DNA of 64,000 bases from Cyanobacteria bacterium OH_PDB_230 (GCA_023421795.1 JAEZSO010000003.1:124001-188000); one strand, 5' to 3'; positions 43,570 to 53,307 are shown, counted from the stretch's first letter. The notes: generated by a model from the letters alone, not told the origin. Numbers and translations: made by a program.

Positions 43570-44868
43570 ATGAAAAATTACAACGCAAATCCTGATTATG
43601 TTATAAAAGAAATGCTTGATGACATTAATCTGTCAAATACCGATGAATTATTCGATTTAATACCAAAAGAAGCAAGAATCGAGGGCTTGGATCTTCCTGA
43701 TGCTAAAAGCGAAATGGAAGTGCAATCTGTCGTAAAGGCTATAGCCAAACAGAACAAAACTGATTTTGCTTGTTTTCTCGGTGGAGGAGCATACAAGAGA
43801 TTTATTCCTGCTTGTGTATCTCAAATCTCAGGCAGATTTGAATTTAACACTGCTTATACACCTTATCAGCCGGAAATATCTCAGGGTACGCTTCAGGTAA
43901 TTTATGAATTTCAATCTATGATTTGCGATTTAACCGGCATGGATGTGTCGAATGCATCCGTATATGATGCCGGAAATGCTTGCGCAGAAGCAATGCTTAT
44001 GGCCGTCAGAATAAGCGGAAGAAATAAAATTCTAGTAAGCGATTGCCTCAATCCTCAATATATAGAAGTGATTAAAACTTATGCTATGGCAGGTGATATC
44101 GAAGTTGATTTTATCGGCAATAACGATTTCAAAACAGATATAAAATCAGTGCAAGAAAAACTAGCATCAGGTGAATACGCTGGTGTGATTCTTCAAATGC
44201 CTAATTATTACGGCACATTGGAAGATATTGAAGCTATTAAAGCTTTGACAAGAGATCCGAAAACTCTTCTTATTGTTTGCGCTGATGTTATAAGCTTAGC
44301 AGCTATAAAAAAACCATCTTATTACGGCGCTGATATAGTAGTAGGAGATATTCAATCATTTGGGAATCCTGTTAACTATGGCGGTCCTTACGCCGGATTT
44401 ATTTCTACAATAGATAAGCATAAAAGACAGCTCCCGGGCAGGATAGTTGGCAGAACCTTAGATGCTGACGGGAAACAAGCTTTTACATTGACTCTTCAGG
44501 CTCGTGAGCAGCATATCAGAAGAGAAAAAGCGACAAGTAACATATGCTCTAATCAGGCGCTGGTTGTTTTAAATGCCTCTGTTTACTTAACTGTTATGGG
44601 GAAAAACGGATTAAAACAAGTTGCTTATTTAAGTTCTAAAAATGCACATATATTGGCTGATGAGCTGGCTAAAAAAGGTTATAAAATAATAAATAAAGAT
44701 TATTTCAATGAATTTGTAATTGAAGTTGATAATTCTGATAATTTCATAAAGAAGATGAAGGAAAATGGTATTCTGGCGGGAATAAAAATCGATGAAACCA
44801 AGCTCCTTATCTGTACAACGGAGTTAAATAACCAGGAAGAATTAAACAAATACATAAACAATGCTTAA
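43570..44868 (+). CDS. gcvPA: Glycine dehydrogenase (decarboxylating) subunit 1
   Basis: 432 residues, the N-terminal half type of the split P protein (CFLGGGAYKRFIPACV, TAYTPYQPEISQGTLQVIYEFQSM, GGPYAGFI, PGRIVGRTLDADG). The PLP-binding Lys of the complex is in subunit 2 (gcvPB), which normally follows but is absent here: the operon ends in a terminator that overlaps the stop codon. For a working glycine cleavage system gcvPB must be elsewhere. Confidence 0.94.
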   Translation: MKNYNANPDYVIKEMLDDINLSNTDELFDLIPKEARIEGLDLPDAKSEMEVQSVVKAIAKQNKTDFACFLGGGAYKRFIPACVSQISGRFEFNTAYTPYQPEISQGTLQVIYEFQSMICDLTGMDVSNASVYDAGNACAEAMLMAVRISGRNKILVSDCLNPQYIEVIKTYAMAGDIEVDFIGNNDFKTDIKSVQEKLASGEYAGVILQMPNYYGTLEDIEAIKALTRDPKTLLIVCADVISLAAIKKPSYYGADIVVGDIQSFGNPVNYGGPYAGFISTIDKHKRQLPGRIVGRTLDADGKQAFTLTLQAREQHIRREKATSNICSNQALVVLNASVYLTVMGKNGLKQVAYLSSKNAHILADELAKKGYKIINKDYFNEFVIEVDNSDNFIKKMKENGILAGIKIDETKLLICTTELNNQEELNKYINNA

Positions 44869-44883
44869 AAAGCATTGTTTTTT
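44858..44883 (+). terminator. Terminator overlapping the gcvPA stop
   Basis: ACAATGCTT/AAGCATTGT stem with a 3-nt loop and six T; the TAA stop codon lies in the top of the hairpin. Confidence 0.8.
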
Positions 44884-44905
44884 AGTAAAGTAAAAGGACA
44901 AAAAT

Positions 44906-46585
44906 ATGGAATTTATAAAAAAACACAAAGAAAACATTGCTCTTTTAGGACTTTTAGTTGTATGTTATTTCTTATTTTTCTTTAAAATGGGGAATTACCC
45001 ACTTATTGACGTTGATGAAACAAGATACGTATCCATCGCAAGGGATATGCTGAAAATCAACGATTGGATGACCTTGAAGTTAAACAATGAATTTTTCTTT
45101 GAAAAACCGCCTCTTTATTTTTGGCTTTTAAATACTTTTTTTGTTATCTTCGGACAGATAAGTGAAGCCGTTGCAAGGCTTCCTATAGCCATAACGGCTA
45201 CTATCGGCACTTTCGCAATGTATTTTGCAGGGAAAAAAGCGATTTCAAGAAAAGTCGGCTTGTTTGCTGCGCTTATAATGGCTACAGGGGTAGAATTTTT
45301 GATGTTATCAAGAATCTCAATCCTTGATATGTTGCTGTCTGTCTTAATAATACTTTCTGTGCTATCAGGATTTATGACATTTTTTGTTCAGGATAAAAAT
45401 AAGAAATTTTGCTGGTGGGGATTCTATGCTTTATCGGCCTTGGCTGTTTTAGCAAAAGGTATACCGGGTTTTATCCTACCTTTTGGAACTTTATTCACTT
45501 CATATTTGGTTTCAGGAAAACTAAAAGAAATTTTTAAACCCGTCTATCTGCTACCGGGATTTATTTTGTTTTTTGCAATAACACTCCCCTGGCATCTATT
45601 AATGATGGATATTCATGGTGATTTGTTCTTCAAAGAATATGTATTAAAACACCACCTCTCAAGATTCGTTGATTCTAAGGATTTAGGAAGAAAAGAACCT
45701 TGGTTTTTCTTCATACCGGTTTTCGTTGTTGGATTTTTACCATGGACTTTAACATTTATCTCTATGCTGATCGATAAAACAAAAAGTTTCTTTGCTGAAA
45801 CAAAAGAATATTTTACAGGAGCTAAAGACAAAACTCTTGAAGAAAAATGGAATGAACTGACAAATCAAAATAAATTTTTGACTTTGAATATAATATTTTT
45901 CGTAGTTACATTTGTTTTCTTTAGTTCTGCAAGTACTAAACTTCCTACATACATTCTTCCTGCCGTTGCTCCAGCTGCATTTTTATTGGGACAGTACTGG
46001 TATGAGTATATGTATGAAAAGAAACATGATACAAAAATACTAATCTCTACGGTGATTCTGAACAGTATTTTTATTACTGCAGCGATTGCGGCAATATTTG
46101 CGCATTTATACTTAAAACCCGAAATATTAAACGATATAAATGCATTCAGAGCACCTTCAATATTGATATTGTTCTTATTCCCGATTATAGGAATATTCGC
46201 TGCTATATTAAAACAAAAACAGCTTGCTTTTCTGTCAAATATAGCTCTTATGATAGGAATAATGATGATATGTGCTTCTTATATATTTAATTTTATGTGT
46301 ACCTTCGGCGAAAATGATCTTATCGAATATTCGATAAAAGCAAAAAACGAAAAAGTTAAATTGGCTACCTTCGATTTTGGCAAAAGATACAGTTTAAACT
46401 ACTATTATGACGGCTTTGTAGATTATAAAACAGAAAACGACATAAAATGGTTAAAAGATTATACCGATAAAAATCCCAATGCTTATGTAGTGGTTAAACT
46501 AAAAAACATGGAAAAGTTAGATAAAACATTTAAATATCAAATCATTGATACTGGGCGTAAATACTGCCTGATAAGGAAAAAATAG
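44906..46585 (+). CDS. ArnT/PMT-like GT-C glycosyltransferase
   Basis: 559 residues, about 11-12 membrane spans and a C-terminal soluble part. PLIDVDETRYVSIARDML has the acidic DE motif of GT-C enzymes in the first periplasmic loop, and FFFEKPPLYFWL follows, both typical of the ArnT/PMT_2 family. It would move a sugar from a polyprenyl-phosphate donor to an acceptor such as lipid A or protein outside the inner membrane. AAAAGG 8 nt before ATG. Separate from the gcv operon by a terminator. Confidence 0.88.
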   Translation: MEFIKKHKENIALLGLLVVCYFLFFFKMGNYPLIDVDETRYVSIARDMLKINDWMTLKLNNEFFFEKPPLYFWLLNTFFVIFGQISEAVARLPIAITATIGTFAMYFAGKKAISRKVGLFAALIMATGVEFLMLSRISILDMLLSVLIILSVLSGFMTFFVQDKNKKFCWWGFYALSALAVLAKGIPGFILPFGTLFTSYLVSGKLKEIFKPVYLLPGFILFFAITLPWHLLMMDIHGDLFFKEYVLKHHLSRFVDSKDLGRKEPWFFFIPVFVVGFLPWTLTFISMLIDKTKSFFAETKEYFTGAKDKTLEEKWNELTNQNKFLTLNIIFFVVTFVFFSSASTKLPTYILPAVAPAAFLLGQYWYEYMYEKKHDTKILISTVILNSIFITAAIAAIFAHLYLKPEILNDINAFRAPSILILFLFPIIGIFAAILKQKQLAFLSNIALMIGIMMICASYIFNFMCTFGENDLIEYSIKAKNEKVKLATFDFGKRYSLNYYYDGFVDYKTENDIKWLKDYTDKNPNAYVVVKLKNMEKLDKTFKYQIIDTGRKYCLIRKK

Positions 46586-46588
46586 AAG

Positions 46589-47386
46589 TTATACCTTGAG
46601 TTTTGGCATAGGACCGTTGTATTTGTTATAGATGTAAAACACTTCAGGATGTAATTTAGAATAGCTTTCGCCAGACATAAGTCTTGAAAACGTTTCGGCG
46701 ATTGTTTCTGCGACTGTTGTGTCTGCAGCATATTTTCCGATACTTTCCCTGACTATACCTTGCTGGTATTCACTTAGCTGTTTTTGCGTCAATTTCCAAA
46801 ATTCATTGGGATTATTTTTGAAGTTTTTTATGTGCAAATAATGGCCTGTTTCGTGCCAGATTGAATATCTCAAGTCTTTTGTGTTCGATAGAAAAGCACG
46901 TGAATCGTTCCAATTTTTTTCAGGGTTAAAATACATTATCGGTTCATTTATGCTGTCCCATCTTACATGTGCGGGGACCGAAACATCTGTAATTCCGAGT
47001 TTTTTACTCATTTCCTTGGTTAATGCTTGGATTTCCGGGTCATTTTTAAAAAATTTTGCGTCACAGATTATTTTTTTGGGGACTTCAAACCCCATTTTTT
47101 TTACTCTGCACATAGCGCTTTTCAATAACCTGGCCAATCCTATGTTATCTCCTAATTCGAGCTCTGTTACACCTATTGTTTTAAGAACATCTTCAATATG
47201 CTTAAATTCTTTGTTTATAGGCAATTTCTGGGCACATTTATTGACCAGTACAAAATCTATGTTGCCTTTAAAAGGTATTATCTTTTCGCTCTGGTAATTT
47301 GAGGTTATATTTTTGGGGCTGGGTTGAATTTTCGGTTGGGTTTGAAAAGCAGACGGGCTAATATTTGTAAATTTAACGTTTAGCAT
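46589..47386 (-). CDS. HExxH zincin-like protein with FKG leader
   Basis: 265 residues. An N-terminal low-complexity, Pro/Gln/Ser-rich leader of ~36 residues ends in IPFKG (37-41). Later H178-E-T-G-H182 forms a zinc-binding motif, with E227/E231 in VAETIAETFSRLMSG as possible third ligand. This resembles toxin-like or phage-type zincins more than a housekeeping peptidase, but the family is not certain. No Sec signal. ATG 47386 has CAGGT upstream and is preferred to an upstream frame extension. Ends 3 nt from the convergent GT-C gene. Confidence 0.72.
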   Translation of the reverse strand: MLNVKFTNISPSAFQTQPKIQPSPKNITSNYQSEKIIPFKGNIDFVLVNKCAQKLPINKEFKHIEDVLKTIGVTELELGDNIGLARLLKSAMCRVKKMGFEVPKKIICDAKFFKNDPEIQALTKEMSKKLGITDVSVPAHVRWDSINEPIMYFNPEKNWNDSRAFLSNTKDLRYSIWHETGHYLHIKNFKNNPNEFWKLTQKQLSEYQQGIVRESIGKYAADTTVAETIAETFSRLMSGESYSKLHPEVFYIYNKYNGPMPKLKV

Positions 47387-47462
47387 TTTTACCTGATTGT
47401 TATTAATACAGATAATAAACAAAAACATGAAGTAAATTGCTAAAATGTTAATAATTTTGAAT

Positions 47463-50291
47463 TTACTTTAGCATTTTTTTTAAATATTGCCCTGTATAGG
47501 ATTCTTCACAAGCTGCTATTTCTTCAGGGGTACCTTGAGCCACTATGTAACCGCCTCTATCACCGCCTTCAGGCCCTAAATCGATTATATAATCCGCCGT
47601 TTTTATTAAATCGAGATTATGCTCGATAATAAGTATGGTGTTACCGTTATCAGCAAGTTTGTTTAAAATTTTAATTAATTTATCAAGATCATACCAATGA
47701 AGCCCAACGGTCGGTTCATCTAGCAGGTAAAGCGTTTTGCCTGTCGCTTTTTTGTTTAATTCAGCTGCAAGCTTTATCCTTTGCGCTTCCCCTCCTGATA
47801 AAGTAGTGGCGCTTTGTCCGAGTTTTATATAGTCTAAACCCACATCATAAAGAGTTTGTAACCTGTTTTTGATTTTGGGTATGTTCTCAAAAAATTCCAA
47901 CGCTTCAGCTACACTCATATCAAGAATATCCGAGATGTCTTTGCCTTTGTATTTTACTTCAAGAGTTTCCCTGTTATAGCGTTTTCCCTTGCAGACATCG
48001 CATTTTACAAAAACGTCAGACAAGAAATTCATTTCTATTTTTATAACGCCGTCACCTTTACAGGCTTCGCATCTTCCGCCTTTGACGTTGAAGCTGAATC
48101 TGCCTTGTTTGTAGCCTCTTACTTTTGATTCTGTTGTGCGGGAGAATAATTCTCTTATGTGAGTGAAAACATCTGTGTAAGTAGCAGGATTGGAACGAGG
48201 AGTCCTGCCTATTGGTGATTGGTCTATGTCAATGACTTTATCTATATGTTCAAACCCTTTAATTTCTTCTATATGTTGAGGCTTTGGTTTGTTTCCTCTT
48301 AATTTATGCAATGCATATTCGTATATCAAATCCTGCATAAGCGTTGACTTGCCTGAGCCGCTTACACCTGTCAATGCAACTATTTTCCCCATAGGGATAT
48401 CAATGCTGATGTTCTTCAAATTGTTCATATCGGCATTAATCACTTTAAGGAAGTTACCGTTCCCTTCTCTTCTTTTTTTAGGAACAGGAATATTTTTTCT
48501 TTTGCTTAAATACTGCCCAGTAAGTGACTCGGTGCTTTTCATTATGTCGTCTAACGATCCTTGAGCCACAATGTGTCCGCCGTTTATGCCTGCATTTGGG
48601 CCTATATCAACAATATAATCAGCGTGTTTGATGGTGTCTTCATCATGTTCGACAACGATTAATGTATTTCCCAGGTTTCTCAATCTCAAAAGAGTTTTTA
48701 TGAGCATATCATTATTCAGTTGATGCAACCCTATTGAAGGTTCGTCAAGAACATAAAGAACTCCTGAAAGCCCGCTTCCTATTTGAGTAGCAAGTCTTAT
48801 TCTCTGGGCTTCGCCGCCTGATAAAGTACCCGCCATCCTTGCTAAATCAAGGTATCCTAAACCAACATCAAGCAAAAATTTAAGTCTCGATCTAATTTCT
48901 TCTAAAAGCTGTTTTGCAATTTTCATCTGATAGTCTGTGAGTTCCAAAAACAAGCTTGAAAAGAATTCAAACGCATTTTTTATGGACATTCTGCAGACTT
49001 CATCAATATTTTTATCTTTTATTGTTACGGCAAGAGAAAACGGTTTTAATCTCGCGCCATTACACTCAGCACAAGGAATAGAAGACATATATTTTTGGAT
49101 ATCTTCTCTTATTTCATCAGAATTGGTTTCATTGTATTTTTTCATGTAATAGGGGATAACACCCGGGAAGATACGGTTGTTGACTACCCAGTCGGAACCT
49201 CCAAAACTCTGGTAATGAAGCTTGACTTTTGTTTTGCCGCTGCCGTACAAAATAATATCCTGATGCTCTTTTGGGAGTTCATCAAACGGTTTATCCATAT
49301 CTATTTTGTAATGTTTAGAAACCGAGGACAATATTTCCTGGTAATAAGGATTTCCTGTTCTTGCCCAGGGATAGATAGCGCCGTCTCTTAATGATTTTGT
49401 TCTATCGGGAACTATTAAGTCTGGATTAACTTCAAAATGAGCGCCAATACCCGAACAGTTTGTGCAAGCCCCATAGGGATTGTTAAAACTGAAAATTCTT
49501 GGTGCCAGTTCATCAAAACTTAAATTACAGGTAGGACATGCCAGTTTTTCGCTGAAAATCAATTCTTTGTCGCCGATTACATCGACAATCATCAGGCCGT
49601 TTGCCTTTTGCAGTGCTATTTGGCTGCTGTCTGCGATTCTGGATTTTGCGCTTTCTTTTATGACGATTCGGTCTATAACGATGTCTATAGTGTGTTTAAG
49701 AGTTTTCTGAAGTTCTACATCAGATTCATCTATGTTAATTACATTGCCGTCTATTCTTAGTCTTACGAAACCTTCTTGCCTTAGTTCTTCGATAAGAGAA
49801 GCAAATTCGCCTTTTTTTCCTCTTATGACAGGAGCGATAATTTGGATTTTGGAGCCTTCTTTGAGCTTCATTATCTTATCAACGATTTCGTCGATGCTCT
49901 GGGGTTTAATCTCGCTTCCGCATTCAGGACAGTGAGGAACACCTATTCGGGCATATAATAGCCTTAAATAATCATGGATTTCCGTTGCTGTACCGACTGT
50001 CGATCTGGGGTTGTTGCTTGTGGATTTTTGATCAATTGAAATAGCAGGCGAAAGACCTTCTATGCTTTCAACATTCGGTTTGTCCATCTGTCCCAGAAAT
50101 TGTCTTGCATAGGTAGAAAGACTCTCTATATAACGTCTTTGGCCTTCTGCAAATATTGTGTCAAACGCAAGCGAACTCTTGCCGGAACCACTCACTCCAG
50201 TGAAAACAATAAGTTCATTTTTTGGAAGTTCCAGGCTTACATTTTTTAAATTATGCTGGTTTGCGCCTCGTATGATAATTTTTTCGTTCAT
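47463..50291 (-). CDS. uvrA: Excinuclease ABC subunit A
   Basis: 942 residues, full length. Two ABC modules with Walker A GVSGSGKSS and GVSGSGKST, signature LSGGEAQRI twice, Walker B YVLDEPSIGLH and YLLDEPTVGLH, and zinc fingers (CPECGSE...CPTC and CEACKGDG...CDVCKGKR). Damage recognition in nucleotide excision repair. ATG 50291 (MNEKIIIRGA) matches the family start; an extension to 50423 does not and would overlap the regulator gene. No ribosome site, and a TGt-AATAAT box ends 6 nt before the ATG. Confidence 0.96.
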   Translation of the reverse strand: MNEKIIIRGANQHNLKNVSLELPKNELIVFTGVSGSGKSSLAFDTIFAEGQRRYIESLSTYARQFLGQMDKPNVESIEGLSPAISIDQKSTSNNPRSTVGTATEIHDYLRLLYARIGVPHCPECGSEIKPQSIDEIVDKIMKLKEGSKIQIIAPVIRGKKGEFASLIEELRQEGFVRLRIDGNVINIDESDVELQKTLKHTIDIVIDRIVIKESAKSRIADSSQIALQKANGLMIVDVIGDKELIFSEKLACPTCNLSFDELAPRIFSFNNPYGACTNCSGIGAHFEVNPDLIVPDRTKSLRDGAIYPWARTGNPYYQEILSSVSKHYKIDMDKPFDELPKEHQDIILYGSGKTKVKLHYQSFGGSDWVVNNRIFPGVIPYYMKKYNETNSDEIREDIQKYMSSIPCAECNGARLKPFSLAVTIKDKNIDEVCRMSIKNAFEFFSSLFLELTDYQMKIAKQLLEEIRSRLKFLLDVGLGYLDLARMAGTLSGGEAQRIRLATQIGSGLSGVLYVLDEPSIGLHQLNNDMLIKTLLRLRNLGNTLIVVEHDEDTIKHADYIVDIGPNAGINGGHIVAQGSLDDIMKSTESLTGQYLSKRKNIPVPKKRREGNGNFLKVINADMNNLKNISIDIPMGKIVALTGVSGSGKSTLMQDLIYEYALHKLRGNKPKPQHIEEIKGFEHIDKVIDIDQSPIGRTPRSNPATYTDVFTHIRELFSRTTESKVRGYKQGRFSFNVKGGRCEACKGDGVIKIEMNFLSDVFVKCDVCKGKRYNRETLEVKYKGKDISDILDMSVAEALEFFENIPKIKNRLQTLYDVGLDYIKLGQSATTLSGGEAQRIKLAAELNKKATGKTLYLLDEPTVGLHWYDLDKLIKILNKLADNGNTILIIEHNLDLIKTADYIIDLGPEGGDRGGYIVAQGTPEEIAACEESYTGQYLKKMLK

Positions 50292-50297
50292 AAAAAT

Positions 50298-50306
50298 ATT
50301 ATTACA
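50298..50306 (-). promoter_or_regulatory. Extended -10 box just before uvrA
   Basis: On the minus strand TG-T-AATAAT, followed by 6 nt and the ATG; suggests a leaderless uvrA mRNA. No good -35 is seen. Confidence 0.4.
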
Positions 50307-50376
50307 CAAAATAGGATTGTTAGTAGAAGGTAGACTCTTATTGCGACTGGCAAATGAGATTAGTCTCCTTAAATTT

Positions 50377-51090
50377 TTATACTTTTTGAATCCCTTCCGG
50401 CATAAGTCTGTAGCCTCCACCATAAATGGTTTCTATGTATTTTTTGCCGGCCGAAATTTTATCAAGCTTGGCTCTTATATGGCGAATATGTACTCTTATG
50501 GTTTCAACATCGTCATCCGGCAAGTATCCCCAGATTTCGGTAAGAATCTTAGAGGAAGGTACCATATTCCCGTAGTTTTGAACAAGTAAATTTAAAATCT
50601 CGAACTCTATCGGGGTTATTTTTGCAACTTTGTCATTAATTTTTACCGAATAAATCTCCGGAAGCAAAGTGATATCGCCAATAGTTAAAATTTCTTTTGT
50701 AGCTAATGATTTAGGTATTTGATTAGTCCTCTTTAAAAGAGCCTTAACTCTTGCTGTAAGTTCTTCGATTTCAAAAGGCTTCACAAGATAATCATCAATA
50801 CCGATGTCAAATCCTTTAATTTTGTCCTGAAGCATATTTAAAGCGGTAAGCATAAGAATCGGGATGTCTTTTGTAGACTCGTTTTCCCGGATTCTTTTTG
50901 CTACCGTATATCCATCGACTTCGGGCATCATAACGTCAAGAATAATTACATCTGGCAGTTCCTGTTTGGCTATGGCATATCCTTTTATACCGTCTAAAGC
51001 GCTGAATACTTTGTAGCCACTAAGCTCCAGATTGACTTTTATGAGTTCATTGATTGATTCATCATCATCGATTACCAGTATCTTATTCAT
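50377..51090 (-). CDS. OmpR/PhoB-family response regulator
   Basis: 237 residues. Receiver domain with IDDDESI, phosphoacceptor Asp in IILDVMMPEVDG, LTAL and YLVKPF; C-terminal winged helix (LVQNYGNMVPSSKILTEIWGY...VRVHIRHIRAKL...IYGGGYRL). Transcription factor controlled by a histidine kinase that is not in the window. AAGAGA precedes the ATG. A product this close to RpaB/PhoB-type regulators gives no clue to the signal. Confidence 0.93.
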   Translation of the reverse strand: MNKILVIDDDESINELIKVNLELSGYKVFSALDGIKGYAIAKQELPDVIILDVMMPEVDGYTVAKRIRENESTKDIPILMLTALNMLQDKIKGFDIGIDDYLVKPFEIEELTARVKALLKRTNQIPKSLATKEILTIGDITLLPEIYSVKINDKVAKITPIEFEILNLLVQNYGNMVPSSKILTEIWGYLPDDDVETIRVHIRHIRAKLDKISAGKKYIETIYGGGYRLMPEGIQKV

Positions 51091-51116
51091 TTTGATTTCT
51101 CTTTTACTTGGTGATT

Positions 51117-52304
51117 CTATTCGTATTTTATTCCATGTCTTTCCAATCTATCAAGTGCTTCGATAATTTTTTCATCGGGTTGCACTGTAGATATTCTGAA
51201 ATAGCCGTCTGAGTAATTACCAAAAGCTATACCTGGGGTGAAAACAACGCCTGTTTTGTCAAGAACCATCTTGCAAAATTCTTTTGATGTGTATCCTTTT
51301 GGGACTTTTAGCCAGAAGTACATTGTTGCTTCCATCTTTTTGACCTTCCAGCCGAAAGCGGAAAGTCTTTCCAAGAGGAGATTTCTTCTTCTTTTATAAT
51401 TTTCGACCGTTGGTTCAACGAAAGAATAATCCATACTCAATGCTTTGATAGCCGCGTCTTGCACTATAGTAGCCGTGCCGTAATCCATATTCGTTTTCAT
51501 TGCATAAATTGCATCAATGTATTCTTTTCTTCCCACAACAAAACCTATTCTCCAGCCGGCCATATTAAATGTTTTGGAGAATGAATGGAATTCCACTGCT
51601 ATATCTTTAGCGCCTTCAATTTCAAAAATGCTTATAGGGCGGTATCCGTCGTAGCAGATTTCTCCATAAGCTAAATCTGAAACTAAAAGTATATTGTGCT
51701 TTTTACAGAAAGCTACGGCTTTTTCCCAGAACTCTCTTGTAGCAATCGCTCCGGTCGGGTTGTTCGGGAAGTTTAAGAATATAAGTTTAGCTTTTTTAGC
51801 GACTTCTTCAGGGATAGAATCTAAATCCGGCAAGAAATCATTTTCTTCTAACAGCGGCACATGGTAAACTTCGCCGCTTGCTATCCACGTACCTCTTGAA
51901 AGCACAGGATAATAAGGGTCAGGAACTATATTCAGCTCACCTGGGTTTGTAAAAGCTAATGCAATATTTGCAAGCCCTTCTTTGGCTCCACTGAGGGTTT
52001 GAATTTCAGTATCAGGGTCGATTTCAACGTTGTATCTGGTTTTCATCCACTCTGCTATCTGATCTCTGAATTCTTTTTTTCCTCTAAAATCAGGATACCC
52101 ATGGCTTTCAGTTTTTTGAATTGATTCCATAGCCGCTTCTACAACGGGAATTGCTGTCGGGCCATCAGGGTTTCCGATGCTCAAGTCAATTAAATCCAAA
52201 CCTTTTGCCTTTGCTTCTTCTTTCCACTCAGCAAGTTCAGCAAATATGTATTTCGGCACATTTAGAATTTTGTCTGACGGTTTTATAAATATCTTAGTTT
52301 CCAT
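51117..52304 (-). CDS. dapL: Class I/II aminotransferase, LL-diaminopimelate aminotransferase-like
   Basis: 395 residues. PLP Lys in HSFSKTFNMAGWRIGFVVG; IDLSIGNPDGPT, NFPNNPTGA and DLAYGEICYDG are typical of the DapL/aspartate aminotransferase group. DapL makes LL-diaminopimelate directly from tetrahydrodipicolinate, a route used in Cyanobacteria and some anaerobes; lysC at 57.8 kb feeds the same pathway. Assignment to DapL rather than another transaminase is moderate. AGGAG 8 nt before ATG. Confidence 0.82.
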   Translation of the reverse strand: METKIFIKPSDKILNVPKYIFAELAEWKEEAKAKGLDLIDLSIGNPDGPTAIPVVEAAMESIQKTESHGYPDFRGKKEFRDQIAEWMKTRYNVEIDPDTEIQTLSGAKEGLANIALAFTNPGELNIVPDPYYPVLSRGTWIASGEVYHVPLLEENDFLPDLDSIPEEVAKKAKLIFLNFPNNPTGAIATREFWEKAVAFCKKHNILLVSDLAYGEICYDGYRPISIFEIEGAKDIAVEFHSFSKTFNMAGWRIGFVVGRKEYIDAIYAMKTNMDYGTATIVQDAAIKALSMDYSFVEPTVENYKRRRNLLLERLSAFGWKVKKMEATMYFWLKVPKGYTSKEFCKMVLDKTGVVFTPGIAFGNYSDGYFRISTVQPDEKIIEALDRLERHGIKYE

Positions 52305-52335
52305 TATTGTTCTCCTATAGTAATTTTAGTATATT

Positions 52336-53307
52336 TTAAGACGATTTTGTAATTAGCTTTAACATTTTTTCAGCACGCTGTTTAAACGTATGATTATTCA
52401 CGACACTTCTTCGCCCGTAACGGGCCATTGCTTGTGCCAAATTCTGGTTCTGCAAATAAAAATCAATCTTATCGATTAAATCGGAATCGTTTTTGTAAAC
52501 TTCAAGTTCTTTTCCTACTTCAAAATGACGGTACAAATCCGGCATGTCGTCGGTCAAGAGGAACCCGCTGCTTGCAAGTACTTCAAACACTCTGTAATTT
52601 ATGTTATTTTTGCCTTGCTCTGTTATGTTTATATTAATTTTTGTAGAATTATAAATTTTTGCAAGTTCTTCTTCCGTTTTTACGAAACCTTTGTATGATT
52701 CTTTGTATCTTTCGATTTCTTCATCATCTAAAAGCCCTGATTTCAGCATTTCGGCGATGCTTCTTTCAAAGTGATCTTTGTAACAAAAAACACTTATTTT
52801 TTCATATTTTTTAATCAATAAAGAAAGCAGCTTTTGTCTTTTTTCCGTTAGGGGCCTTCCTACAAAAGAAATCGAATGTTCAAAGCCCTCAAAAGAGGTT
52901 TTATAAAGTTTTGGGTCAACCGCCAACGGTAAATAATGAGAGCCTTTTATATCTTTGAGAAATTCCTCATCCCATATAAATACATTCTTCTTGGCTTTTT
53001 TTATGAGATCATAAATTTCCGGCCTGTCTGTAAAAGCGAATTTGCTGTTTGGTTCATCTCCGAAGTAATGTATAAATTTATAATCCGGATTGTTCATCAA
53101 ATCCTTTGTTAGTTCAGGACTGTTTAAATATCCGTAACAATACCCGAGGATGTAGTCAGGATCGAACTTTTTAATTTCTTCATAAGTTGTTTCCCTTATG
53201 TCTTTTTCAACGACATAAAAACCAAGTTTTCTGAAGCCTTCGGCAAAACCTCTGGTTATTAAACAACCTGCAATACTTACTGGAGATGTGATAAAAAGTT
53301 TTTTCAT
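52336..53307 (-). CDS. CgeB-like glycosyltransferase
   Basis: About 323 residues. FITSPVSIAGCLITRGFAEGFRKLGFYV then DYILGYCYG, HYFGDEPNSKF and a C-terminal GT-B part (SISFVGRPLTEKRQ, NINITEQGKNNINYRVFEVLASSGFLLTDDMPDLYRHF, DKIDFYLQN). This is the CgeB/GT-4-like family, often in flagellin or surface glycosylation loci. No signal or membrane span. ATG 53307 has GAAGG upstream. Confidence 0.84.
   Translation of the reverse strand: MKKLFITSPVSIAGCLITRGFAEGFRKLGFYVVEKDIRETTYEEIKKFDPDYILGYCYGYLNSPELTKDLMNNPDYKFIHYFGDEPNSKFAFTDRPEIYDLIKKAKKNVFIWDEEFLKDIKGSHYLPLAVDPKLYKTSFEGFEHSISFVGRPLTEKRQKLLSLLIKKYEKISVFCYKDHFERSIAEMLKSGLLDDEEIERYKESYKGFVKTEEELAKIYNSTKININITEQGKNNINYRVFEVLASSGFLLTDDMPDLYRHFEVGKELEVYKNDSDLIDKIDFYLQNQNLAQAMARYGRRSVVNNHTFKQRAEKMLKLITKSS

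Noticed and set aside
48937..49935. Plus-strand frames opposite uvrA
   Set aside because: They mirror highly conserved uvrA codons and have no initiation signals.
50292..50423. Longer UvrA start at 50423
   Set aside because: The extra 44 residues do not match UvrA, overlap the response regulator gene and lack a ribosome site; MNEKIIIRGA is the normal start.
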